Assembly: GCA_030035585.1 (NCBI GenBank) | Contig: CM057465.1 | Coordinates: 32,258,001 to 32,322,000, forward strand | DNA length: 64,000 nt | Source: Dugong dugon | Taxonomy: Eukaryota; Chordata; Mammalia; Sirenia; Dugongidae | Reading direction: 5' to 3' | Shown here: positions 52,226 to 61,614 of the stretch, piece after piece | How the letters are laid out: each line of letters begins with the position of its first letter | Numbering within the stretch: position 1 is the stretch's first letter | The notes under the pieces: model-generated | What the model saw: the letters and a program-made list of their open reading frames with translations, nothing else | What the model was told of the DNA's origin: nothing | Databases searched by the model: none | Translations under genes and position numbers: made by a program

Positions 52226-52690
52226 CTTATATATGTGCCAGGCACTCTCTAATCTCTTTTTACAAATATCTTTCTTATTTAAATTCTCCTATCAATCTAA
52301 GTAATTAGGTACTATTGTTATCCGAGGGGAGTTCTAGGTGGCATAAATGGTTAAATGCTTGACTACTAACTGAAAGGTTGGCAGCTTGAACCTACTCAGA
52401 GACCTAGGAAGAAAGGCCTGGCAATCTTTCTGAAAGGTCATAACCTTGAAAACCCTGTGGAGCACAGTTCTACTCTGCAACAAATGGTGTTCTGTGAGTC
52501 AGAATCGACTTGACGGCAAGTGGTTTGGTTTATTATTATTCCCATATTTTACATATAGGAAAACCAAGGCCCAAAGCAGTAAAATGTCCAAAGTCACACA
52601 GCCAGTACATAGGATTTGATTCAAGCCCAGACAATCTAACGATCTAAAGAACTTGTGCTCTTAACAACTACAATTAGGCTTTAGAATCAG
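52226..52690 (+). mobile_element. MIR, second copy, complete to its 3' part
   Basis: MIR text before the SINE (atatgtgccaggcactctct, taattaggtactattgttat) and after it (cccatattttacatatagga, ccaaagtcacacagccagta). The SINE lies at 52327-52534. Confidence 0.85.
52327..52534 (+). mobile_element. AfroSINE copy, second copy of the duplicated unit
   Basis: ggagttctaggtggcataaa, gaagaaaggcctggcaatct, ctgtggagcacagttctact and the tail gagtcagaatcgacttgacg. The insertion point in MIR equals that of the SINE at 51087. Confidence 0.92.
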
Positions 52691-52693
52691 ATA

Positions 52694-52895
52694 ACCACCC
52701 CTCCGCTCCCTCCCCTAAAAAAAGCCAAACCGGTTGCCACCGAGCTGATTATGACTCATGGAGACCTGTGCTCCGTACAGTTTTCAAGGCGGTGACTTTA
52801 CAGAAGCAGATTGCCAAGCCTTTCTTCCGAGGCATCTCTAGGTGAGTTTGAACCACTAACTTTTCAGTTAGTTTATGTCATCCAGGACCCCTTTG
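52694..52895 (-). mobile_element. AfroSINE copy with target duplication
   Basis: Antisense copy from aagccaaaccggttgccacc to gtttatgtcatccaggaccc. The flank gaatcagata is perfect at 52684-52693 and 52896-52905, extended to about 15 bp with one mismatch. Confidence 0.92.
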
Positions 52896-52905
52896 GAATC
52901 AGATA

Positions 52906-53606
52906 GACCTTATGTGAACATCTTACTAATGTTATGCTATTGGTTCTTCGCCCCCAAAAGAACTAGTTTCAATTTATTTCCTGATTATTAAAACAATGCA
53001 TGCTCAGTGTAATAACATTTAGACAATACAGAAAAGATTTTTTTTTTTTTTTAAGAAAACTAACTTTAAATGTTGCCATTCAGAAACAACCACTGAAAAC
53101 AGATCCTTTCTTAAATCACATACACATATTTATCATGATGAAGACCCAGGGTAATGGAGGAAATCTCATAGCAAAGTTGTAAGCCTTCTACCAAGCAGAG
53201 GCTTGCATTTGCTTCCAGATAAAAGTTCCTGCTATAGTCGGGCAACTGCATCTATGGGCTTTTGTTGAGGAAATGCAGTGTGAACTGAGAAGTTTGAGGG
53301 TTGTGGCTCTGAGGAGATAACTTGTTCTGCATAATAATGTAAAACTGGTCTCCATGGAGAGCAGTCCTGCCCTTCTGCTGTTTTCAGGAAGTTAGGGGGG
53401 TAATTCGTTTAAAAACCAAGATAGTATTTCTTCCTCTTGGTTGTATATTTACAGCTGGAATTGTACAAACAACTACAAGATGTCCCCAAGTTTGCTTGCT
53501 TGCAAGGCCCTTCTTTTTTCAGTGTTCAAAACTCTGACAGTCTAGCTCACAGAGACCCAGAAGAAGAGGAGGCAGACCCAGAGCCTCGTTATCACCTCAA
53601 GCGGGA
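52906..53606. other. Intergenic sequence, nothing recognised
   Basis: A 79-codon frame at 53437-53676 is preceded by a splice-acceptor-like tatatttacag and reads Glu-rich, but its end runs into the L1 tail. I do not recognise a protein. Confidence 0.4.
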
Positions 53607-53618
53607 GGAACTTCAACT

Positions 53619-54463
53619 TTTTTATTATTATTGTACTTTGGATGAAGGTTTACAGAACAAACTAGTTTCTCGTTAAACAGTACATATATTGTTTTACGAC
53701 ATTGTTTAACAATCTCATGACATGTCAGTGCTCTCCCTTGTCGAACTTGGGTTCCCTATTACCAGCTTTCCAGTCCCCTCCTGCCTTCGAGTCCTTGTCC
53801 CTGGACTGTTGTGCCCCTTTAGTCTTGTTTTGTTTTATGGGCCTGTGTAATCTTTGGCTAAAGGGTGAACCTCAGGAGTGACTTCATTACTGAGCTAAAA
53901 GGGTGTCCGGGGGCCATACTCTCTGGATTCCTTCAGTCTCTGTCAGCCCAGTAAGTCTGCTCTTTTTCTGTGAATTAGAATTTTGTTCTACATTTTTCTC
54001 CAGCTCTGTCTGGGACCCTCTACTGTGATCCCTGTCAGAGCAGTCAGTGGTGGTAGCTGGGTACCATCTAGTTGTACTGGACTCAGTCTGGTGGAGGCTG
54101 TGGTAGTTGTGGTCCATTAGTAGTTTGGGCTAATCTTTTCCTTGTATCTTGTTTTCTTCATTCTCCCTTGCTCCCAAAGAGGTGAGACCAGTGGAATATC
54201 TTAGATGGCTGCTTACAAGCTGTTAGGACCCCAGACGCTCCTCACCAAGGTAGAATGTAGAACATTTTCTTTACAAACTATGTTATGCCAGTTGAGCTAG
54301 ATGTTCCCCGAGACCATGGTCCCCACAGCCCTCCACCCAGGGAGTTTGGATGTGTCCATGGAGCTTCCATGATCTTGCTTTGTCCAAGTTGTGCTGGCTT
54401 CCCCAGTATTGTGTACCGTCTTACCCTTCACCAAAGTTACCACTTATCTATTGTCTGTTTAGT
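53619..54463 (-). mobile_element. L1 3' UTR insertion with target duplication
   Basis: Runs from the T-rich end (attgtactttggatgaaggt) through cccctcctgccttcgagtcc and ccatctagttgtactggact to ttacccttcaccaaagttac. The flanks ggaacttcaact (53607) and ggaactttaact (54464) differ at one base. It is truncated within the UTR. Confidence 0.9.
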
Positions 54464-54475
54464 GGAACTTTAACT

Positions 54476-54759
54476 ATTGATTATCACTACCTTAATCAAA
54501 CAGTTGCCTCTAAGCCCCAGACAAGATGCTTATCCTAGGCCAATGTAATGAAAAAGAATGCTAGTAGAAATTAGGCAACCTGGAAAATATTTGAAACTAC
54601 ATATGAGTATTTCCTGAGATAATTTCTTTGTGTGTGTGGCAACAATAAGAATTCTATCTTGTGGTTCTATTATCCTTCTTTACCTTTTAAGAGTTTCCAG
54701 CAGAAATACCTCCCCCACCCCATTCCATTCACCATATCTCTTGATTTTCTAAAGACAGG
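54476..54759. other. Intergenic sequence, nothing recognised
   Basis: Short unassigned stretch between the L1 tail and the L2 remnant. Confidence 0.4.
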
Positions 54760-55390
54760 TGTTTCCTAAAACCAGATCACACCCCACCCATTTTTAAAAA
54801 TCCTCCAATAACTTCCCATTACTGTGGTGATAAAATGCAAATCATTGGCAGAGTCCAGAAGCCTCCCTGATCTTACTTTTAACCTTCCTCTCCAACTGGC
54901 ATGAAAGCATCATTTGGCTTGTGATTTCCACAAGGCCAGGTATCATGTTTCCTATCAATCCTAATCAATACCTAAAGACCGTTATCTACAGAGACGTCGG
55001 TGCAGTGGTTCCTTCTCTATTCTTCCCATCACACCAGGTTTCCTACTTCACAACTGGACATGTAATTCCTTTCCCCCTAATTCCCTTCATTTTTCCATCC
55101 CTTTTTTCACTTGATCAATACCTAGCTGATTCCAGCACCAGGGAATACCTGCTCTGCTGTAGGAGGCCATCCCTGCCTTTTTCAGAACGGGTTAAGGACC
55201 CTCTCTTGTGATTCCTTATCTCCTGGTGCTTTTCTCTATCCAGATCTTCAACCCCGTGTTGTAAATGTCCTTCTCACCATCACACAGCTTTTATCATTGT
55301 GAGCTCCTTGAGGGGAGGGACTGTGTTTTTCTCCCTATATTACCAAGCCTAATACACAGAACAGGAATTGAATATGTGTTGTATTAACAT
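54760..55390 (+). mobile_element. L2 LINE 3' remnant
   Basis: Recognised from ataacttcccattactgtgg, agcctccctgatcttacttt and especially gtgagctccttgaggggagg with gactgtgtttttctccctat. This is the typical L2 3' end with no intact coding. Confidence 0.8.
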
Positions 55391-55596
55391 GGAGTTCCTG
55401 GGTAGTGCAAATGGTTAATGCACTCAGCTGTAACCAAAAGGTTGAAGATTCAAGTTCACCCAGAGGCACCTTGGAAGAAAGTAGTGACCATCTAGAAAAA
55501 GCAACCATTGAAAACCCTATGGAGCATAGTTATACTATGATACACTGGGTGCACCATGAGTCAGAGTCAACTCAGCCGAACTGGTTGTTGTTTTTA
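55391..55596 (+). mobile_element. AfroSINE copy
   Basis: Head ggagttcctgggtagtgcaa, aaaaggttgaagattcaag, ctatggagcatagttatact and tail gagtcagagtcaactcagc. It lies at the end of the L2 remnant. Confidence 0.9.
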
Positions 55597-55649
55597 ATTA
55601 ATATATAACTAGCTCACTTGACCCTCCCAAACCGTCTGCAATTCAGGCA

Positions 55650-55760
55650 AAAGAAAAGTTCCCATTAGCCTCATGCAATAGGCAGCTGAGGCTCAGTGAA
55701 TTCAATGACTTGTCCGAGTTCTTACAGCTGGTTATGAACAGACCTTAAACTAAAATCTTT
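55650..55760 (+). mobile_element. MIR fragment
   Basis: ggcagctgaggctcagtgaa and tgacttgtccgagttcttac follow the MIR middle-to-3' region. Confidence 0.7.
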
Positions 55761-55774
55761 ATTTGAGACTGACG

Positions 55775-55845
55775 CTCTTTCTGTTTGCTCTTTCTCTCTC
55801 CCTCTCACTCTTTCTCTTTCTGCCCTCTTTCACACACACACATGC
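55775..55845. repeat. TC-rich and (CA)n simple repeat
   Basis: Pyrimidine-rich tract (ctctttctctctccctctca) leading into cacacacacacatgca. It lies 400-500 bp upstream of the GLIPR1 TATA-like box. Confidence 0.85.
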
Positions 55846-56258
55846 ACGTTTCCACCTTCATGAATGAGTTCTAAGTTATCATATTAACTAGATTTGTCAA
55901 CCACTGTGTGCTGATACAACCCTAAAGAAAAGTTTTGTTTTTCTTTTAATACTTTGCAAGACATTTATAGAAGGAAAAATGTGATTTTATTTAATCACCA
56001 TAATCGTCCATAAAAAAATAGAGACTTGTTTACTCTGGAATTTCTTTTGGGAAGAGCTCCCAACTCAAAAGAGTCTGATGAAGCCTCATAAAAATCTATG
56101 TTGTAATAGGTGCTGTGTCACACAGAACCACTGAAAAGACAGGGTTAAGAGCACAAAATAAGCTGCAAACCATATATGGAGAAACCCGTTTCTTCAAACT
56201 TGTGATGAACTCATGTTCTGCTTTCTGTTTTGTCAAAGCTGAAGTCAGCCGTGCTCCG
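55846..56258 (+). other. GLIPR1 5' flank
   Basis: Non-repetitive sequence directly upstream of the TATA-like box, with no CpG island. I could not confidently mark individual factor sites. The last 60 bp (tgtcaaagctgaagtcagcc) form the presumed proximal promoter. Confidence 0.5.
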
Positions 56259-56265
56259 TATATAA
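56259..56265 (+). promoter_or_regulatory. TATA-like box of GLIPR1
   Basis: TATATAA lies 101 bp upstream of the GLIPR1 start codon, preceded by GC-rich gtgctccg and followed by ctgcgggctg. Transcription would start near 56290, giving a 5' UTR of about 75 nt. That matches a focused promoter rather than a CpG-island one. The start site is inferred. Confidence 0.65.
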
Positions 56266-56365
56266 CTGCGGGCTGAAACCTGTGAAGGAGGCAAGCACAC
56301 TCTCAGAACCTGTGATCGGCTCCATCTCAGCCTGCGGGGCTTCATGCCTGTCAGAAAGACAGACC

Positions 56366-56539
56366 ATGCGAGCGACACTTGCTGTGACAGCCTGGATGGT
56401 CTCTTTAGTCTCTTGTTACTCATATACATCGACTACTTTGCCAGATATTGAAAATGAAGATTTCATCCAAGACTGTGTTCGAATTCATAACAAGTTCCGC
56501 TCAGAAGTAAACCCAACAGCCAGTGATATGCTGTACATG
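56366..56539 (+). CDS. GLIPR1: GLIPR1 exon 1: signal peptide and start of CAP domain
   Basis: The chosen ATG opens a 58-residue frame beginning MRATLAVTAWMVSLVSC, a typical secretory signal peptide of about 20 residues, followed by LPDIENEDFIQDCVRIHNKF and PTASDMLYM. It is near-identical in layout to human GLIPR1 (glioma pathogenesis-related 1). An upstream in-frame ATG at 56282 exists but lies near the predicted transcription start and has no family counterpart. The donor gtaagg at 56540 cuts in phase 0. GLIPR1 is a secretory-pathway CAP-superfamily protein with a C-terminal membrane anchor, studied in glioma, prostate tissue and myeloid cells. The remaining CAP, hinge and membrane exons should lie to the right. 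Its neighbour GLIPR1L2 has the same orientation, which supports tandem duplication of an ancestral CAP gene. Confidence 0.96.
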
Positions 56540-56879
56540 GTAAGGAGAATATCCGTACTGGTGGCATAGTCAGTCAAAAACAGCTTTTGTGTGTTGATTT
56601 GGGGCAGAAGACCTTAGTAACCCTGCATGACTTTTTCGTTGTGATTAATGCCTGCAGTAAATTCACAATGTGTGATCGGGACACTCCCAATTTAGCTCTG
56701 TCTACCTAACTCTTGTTGGAAGCGAGCTCCACAAGGGCATTTTACTTCTCTTTGTGGACACTTCCTTTCCTCTGGTCTTGAGTAGCTTTTACTGCTTTTT
56801 TTTGATATTTTTTCCCCTCTAATTTTTCTGAGTTTCTTTTCATGTCTAAGTTCACTGTTTTTGTTGCTGGCAGAGAATT

Positions 56880-57095
56880 ATTTTTCTCTGGAAGGCAGCA
56901 TGACATCTGGGGGAAAGGACGGGATTTTAATTCAGTTGGGTGTGGGTTTGAATCCCAGCTCTGTGGCTTTGAGCTGGTTTTTTAACTTCCTGAGCTTCTT
57001 GGGGTATAGGCCCTTGTGGTTATTAAATTATATAATATGTATGAAACACAGTGTGCAGTATTTTACACATAATAGTCCCTCAGTGATAGGTAGAT
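56880..57095 (+). mobile_element. MIR in GLIPR1 intron 1
   Basis: tggaaggcagcatgacatct, gggtttgaatcccagctctg and ggttattaaattatataata follow MIR from its 5' tRNA-related part to the 3' part. Confidence 0.85.
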
Positions 57096-57337
57096 CTGTT
57101 TCCTTCTCTTAGAGTCTAAATTCCACAAAACCGTGTCATCGTGTTTCCTGCCAGGCAGCCCTAGTCTGTACTTAACGACCATGCTTATAGAGACAACACA
57201 TGTGTAGGGTTTCCTTCTCTGCCCTTGTTATCACACCCTCTTTTCCATTCAAATTCCCACTCTGCTCACCCCAGTTACATTGTTGGGTAACAGTTTCCTT
57301 TCTTGACACGTCCTGTTATTTAATACTTATTTTGCAG

Positions 57338-57583
57338 ACTTGGGACACAAAACTAGCCCAAATTGCAAAAGCATGGGCAAAAACTTGCCAGTTCAAACAT
57401 AATGAACAGCTGAAGCAACCCCACAAGCTACACCCAAACTTCACTTCGCTGGGAGAAAATATCTGGACCGGGTCTGTATCCATCTTTTCTGTGTCTTCAG
57501 CCATCACAAACTGGTACAGTGAAATCAAGTACTATGACTTCAAGACTCAGAAATGCCAGAAAGTCTGTGGCCATTATACTCAG
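57338..57583 (+). CDS. GLIPR1: GLIPR1 exon 2: CAP domain core
   Basis: A 246-nt phase-0 exon between acceptor ttattttgcag and donor gtaagt. It encodes residues 59-140, starting TWDTKLAQIAKAWAKTCQF. It contains the CAP cavity residues: His79 (FKHN), Glu98 (LGENIW), Glu120 (WYSEI) and His137 (CGHYTQ). GHYTQ begins the CRISP family signature, which the next exon would complete with VVW. An N-glycosylation sequon, NFT, is at residue 92. The fold is a CAP alpha-beta-alpha sandwich whose His/Glu pocket can bind a metal. All four pocket residues are intact and no stop is present, so the gene looks functional. Exon 3 was not found in the remaining 6.4 kb, implying a long intron 2. Frames extending past 57583 read into intron. 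Confidence 0.96.
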
Positions 57584-57666
57584 GTAAGTATCTGCCCTAT
57601 AATCTCCTTAAACTATCGTTTCAAGGGTAAGGAGAAAACTGGAATCTTATGTTGAGAATATACACG

Positions 57667-57940
57667 TAGTCCCTGACATACGACATATTCGAGTTACAAC
57701 AAATCATACTTAACAACTGTCTTTTTTTTTAAACATCTTATCGTTAGTAATATGTACTGCATACAGTGTTAAAATATATCTGTGAGTTTATATGTAATGT
57801 TTCCAACCCCCAAAGACAAATAAAAATCAGATTTATAAAGATACTGATAATAAAAGAACAAAACAAATGAGGTATTCAATTTTCAGAACCAACTTAGGAT
57901 GGAGTCGATAGGATGGAACCCCATCATAAGTCAGGGACTA
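57667..57940. mobile_element. Short DNA transposon with 17-bp terminal inverted repeats
   Basis: Left end tagtccctgacatacga and right end tcataagtcagggacta are inverted repeats with two mismatches. At 274 bp it is non-autonomous. The tagtccctgac motif and terminal TA suggest a Tigger/mariner-type element. It begins 84 bp after the exon 2 donor. Confidence 0.8.
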
Positions 57941-58130
57941 CCTGTATGTACATAGTAAGCTAGTGTGCCTGTAAATATTAGGGAGTAGGGGCTACAGGCT
58001 TACTTTAAAAAAAAATAAAAATAACTAAAAAATTTTTTAAAAATAAAGGAATGGACTCCAATATCAGAGGGGATAGTGTTGAAAAGTTAAGTGGTCAAAG
58101 GTAGGATTTAAGGCCCGCCAATCTGGACAG

Positions 58131-58295
58131 AGAGCTCTGGTGGCACAGTGGTTAAGAGCTCAGCCGCTAACCAAAAGGTCAGCAGTTTGAATCCACCAGC
58201 CATTTCTTAGAAACCCTATGGGGCAGTTCTACTCTGTCCTATAGGGTCACTATGAGTCAGAATTGACTTGACAGCAATGGGTTTTTAATGGTTTT
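58131..58295 (+). mobile_element. AfroSINE copy, short-body type
   Basis: Head agagctctggtggcacagtg, aaaaggtcagcagtttgaat and tail tatgagtcagaattgacttg. The flanks aatctggacag (58120) and aatctagacag (58296) differ at one base. Confidence 0.93.
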
Positions 58296-58959
58296 AATCT
58301 AGACAGGCTTTAAATAACTCTGGTAACAAACTATCATCACATGGGGCTTTATTCCATTTGTGAGCAATCAAAAGATCTTATGACTGAATTGATTTCCAGG
58401 TTCTAGCTGGCATGAGTCCTCTATGAAATTTGAGGCAGTTGTTTTGGAACTATAAAATTGGGAGAAATAGCCTCTCAGACAAGAGTAAGAACTGATGCTT
58501 CCACAACCTCTCATTCTTTCAAACATTAAGAATCTTTTGTGTGCCAGGCCCTCTGCCATAGGAGGAGTTAAAAACAGTCCCAGACTCAGTGGGGAGGCTA
58601 ACACAGAAAAACTTATATAAACGGTCCTGTGGTTATTCTGTCCCTCAAATTCACTCTATTAGTCCCAACAGCCATATTTAAAGCCTCCCGCTGAGATTCT
58701 TTTTATTCTAACTGGTTTTGGCTTCAAGCCTGACCCCTAACTCAAGTTTGCAACAGGATGAAAACAATCCCTAGCTAGCATCTTCTCTAGTCTTAATATG
58801 CTGCTTTTCTGTCCTAGCAACATTTTGCTGGCTTCCTTTTATTTCCTGGCAGTCTTTGTCAAACCAAGAGCTAAAGAGACTGAATTTATGATAACTGGTT
58901 TCAACTACAGTAATCTGCTGAAGTATGAGGATAAAAGCATTTTTAACATTGTTGTTTTT

Positions 58960-59205
58960 AGCTACCATGGAGGCAGCCCCCCACTCATCATGACTCCATG
59001 CACAACAGTATCAGACTGTTGCAAGAGACCCAGGTTCAATTCCTGGCCAATGGACCTAAATCTCAGCTACCACTCGTCTGTCAATAGAGGCTTGTGTGTG
59101 GCTGTGATGCTGAACAGGTTTCATCAGAACTTTGAGGTTAAGTCAGACTAAGAAAAAAGGCTTGGCAATCTACTTCCAAAACTCGGCCAGTGAAAACCCT
59201 ATAGA
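58960..59205 (+). mobile_element. Second SINE with tRNA-like head and RTE body, 3' truncated
   Basis: A tRNA-like 3' half with a B box (ggttcaattcctggccaatg), then gtgtgtggctgtgatgctga and aggcttggcaatctacttcc with cagtgaaaaccctatagat, the same RTE-derived body as the SINE at 24181. The tail with actcaatggcacc is missing and T/A-rich sequence follows. Confidence 0.75.
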
Positions 59206-59365
59206 TTTTTAAAATTAGGGGGTTTTAAAGAGCAAAATGTTGTTAAAAAGCCTCTCACTCCAGCTCCACCTTATAAAGCCCCCAATTCACTGGTGGTGTT
59301 ACAGTTACAAACAAATTTGGCCCAGATATATGAGATGACCACAATGAGAGGAAAAAGACTGATTT

Positions 59366-61049
59366 TTCTTTTTTTTTTTTTTCAATTGTGCTTTAAATGA
59401 AAGTTTACTGTTCAGGATAGTTTCTCATACAAAAATTTATACACACACTGTTATGTGACCCTAGCTGCTCTCCCCATAGTGCAACAGCACACTCCTCCTT
59501 TTCACCCCGGATTTTCCGTGTCCATTCAACCAGCTCCTGTCCCTTTCTGCCTTCTTTCTTGCCTCTGGACAGGAGCTGCCCATTTAGACTCACGTATCTA
59601 CTTGAGCTAAGAAGCACCCTGTTCATGAGTATCATTTTCTGTCTTATAGTTCAGTCTAATCTTTGTCTGCAGAGTTGGCTTCGGGAATGGTTTTAGTTTT
59701 GGGCTAACAGAGTCCAGGGGCCATGTCTTCCAGGGTCCCTCCAGTCTCAGTCAGACCATTAAGTCTGGTCTCTGTACTAGAATTTGAGTTCTTGCACCTC
59801 ACTTTTCTCCTGCTCCATCAGGGACTGTCTGTTGTGCTGCCTGTCAAGGCAGTCATTGGTGGTAGCCAGGCACCATCTAGTTCTTCTGGTCTCAGGCTGA
59901 TGGAGTCTCCAGTTTATGTGGCCCTTCTGTCTCTTGGACTAATATTTTCCTTGTTTCTTTGGTGTTCTTCATTCTCCTTTGCTCCAGGTGGTTTGGGACC
60001 AATTGATGCATCTTAGATGACCGCTAGCTAGCTTTTAAGACCCCAGACGCCACTCACCAAAGTGGGATGCGGAACATTTTCTTAGTAAACTTTGTTATGC
60101 CTATTGACCTAGACGTCCCCTGAAAGCATGGTCCCTAGAACCCTGTCCCTGCTACTCTGTCCCTCACAGTGTTTGGTTCTATTCAGGAAACTTCTTAGCT
60201 TTGGTTTAGTCCAGTTGTGCTGACTTCCCCTCTAGTGTGTGTTGTCCTTCCCTTCACCTAAGATAATTCTTATGTACTATCTAGTTAGTGAATTCCCCTC
60301 TGTGCCCTCCTAACCATCAAAGGATGTTTTCTTCTATGTTTAAATCTTTTCTTGAGTTCTTAAATAGTGGTTTTATACAATATTTGTCCTTTTGTGACTG
60401 ACTGATTTCACTCAGCATAATACCTTCCAGATTCATCCATGTTATGAGATGTTTCATGGATTCATCATTATTCTTTATTGTTGTGTAGTATTCCATTGTG
60501 TGAATATACCATAATTTGTTTATCCATTTGTCCTTTGATGGGCACTTAGGTTGCTTCCATCTTTTTGCTATCGTGAACAGTGCTGCAATGAACATGGGTG
60601 TACATAAATCTATTTGTGTGACAGCTCTTATTTCTCTAGGATATATTCCAAGGAGTGGGATTGCTGGATTGTATAGTACTTCTATTTCTAGCTTTTTAAG
60701 GAAGTGCCAAATCGATTTCCAAAGTGGTTGTACCATTTTACATTCCCACCAACAGTGTATAAGTGTTCCAGTCTCTCCACAACCTCTCCAACATTTATTA
60801 TTTTGTGTTTTTTGGATTAATGCTAGCCTTGTTGGGGTGAGATTATATCTCATTGTAGTTTGATTTGCATTTCTCTAATGGCTAATGGCTGTGAGCATTT
60901 CCTCATGTGTCTGTTAGCCGCCTGAATGTCTTCTTAGGTGAAGTGATTGTTCACATCTTTGCCCACTTTTTAATTGGGTTATTTGTCTTTTTGTTGTTGA
61001 GGTTTCGCAGTAGCTTGTGGATTTTAGAGATTAGAGCCTGATCAGATTT
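59366..61049 (-). mobile_element. 5'-truncated L1 with exact boundaries
   Basis: An antisense L1 running from its T-rich end at 59366 through the full 3' UTR into ORF2. The flanks ggaaaaagactgattt (59350-59365) and ggaaaagactgattt (61050-61064) are the target duplication. This is the reference copy for all L1 UTR pieces in the window. Confidence 0.93.
60317..60953 (-). pseudogene. L1 ORF2 C-terminal fragment
   Basis: A 178-residue open frame starts [20 protein letters not shown] and carries the L1 ORF2 C-terminal Cys/His region [19 protein letters not shown], then [30 protein letters not shown] and a tail ending at 60317. Just upstream (60853-60953) the frame continues as an HFTEEDIQ-like and MRKCS-type segment. 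The reverse transcriptase and endonuclease domains are lost by 5' truncation. It is relatively intact for an L1 remnant, suggesting a fairly recent insertion. The apparent start of the frame at 61151 lies in flanking DNA and is not L1. Confidence 0.9.
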
Positions 61050-61315
61050 GGAAAAGACTGATTTCAGTGTAATTTCCATCTCAAAGGTTTTTGTTAGCCA
61101 AGCGGGGTTATCTACCAAGTCATCAATAGCATTGGTTCCTTTCTTGGACATATGAATAGGTTACTCCAAAAAGTATCCAATACACTAACAATTTTGGTTT
61201 ATGCTTACAAATAAATTTAACCAGAAATAAATTCCTTTGTATTCCCACATGTCCTACAAGGCAAGAAAGGTAAGTCCAGATTGCTTAGGGGTGGTAGTAG
61301 GTACCATTGCCCATA

Positions 61316-61475
61316 AACCTGTAACAGGTTGCTGTCGAGTCAATTCCGACTCACAGCGATCCTATAAGACAGAGTAGAACTGCCCCATAGGGTTTCCAAG
61401 GAGCAGCTGATGGATTTGAACTGCTGAGCTTTTGGTTAGGAGGCAAATGCATAACCACTGGGCCACCAGGGCTCC
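61316..61475 (-). mobile_element. AfroSINE copy, short-body type
   Basis: Antisense copy from aacctgtaacaggttgctgt through gccccatagggtttccaagg to actgggccaccagggctcc. The 13-bp flanks accattgcccata (61303) and accattacccata (61476) differ at one base. Confidence 0.93.
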
Positions 61476-61614
61476 ACCATTACCCATAGTGGTGTTTGTC
61501 AGTTGAGAGGTGAAGATTCTCATTTATTCAGCCAATGTGTAAGCTCCTCCTCTACAGCAAGTACTTTGTAAGGCATTGGTGCTATGTCTTAGTTGAGATT
61601 CCCTAGAAAACGGT

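Noticed and set aside
53437-53676. Glu-rich 79-codon frame preceded by a splice-acceptor-like sequence.
   Set aside because: No recognisable protein, no donor in a sensible phase, and the frame runs into an inserted L1 tail.
61050-61151. 66-residue minus-strand frame starting at 61151.
   Set aside because: Its first 30 or so codons lie in the flanking DNA beyond the L1 target duplication. Only the later part is L1 ORF2.
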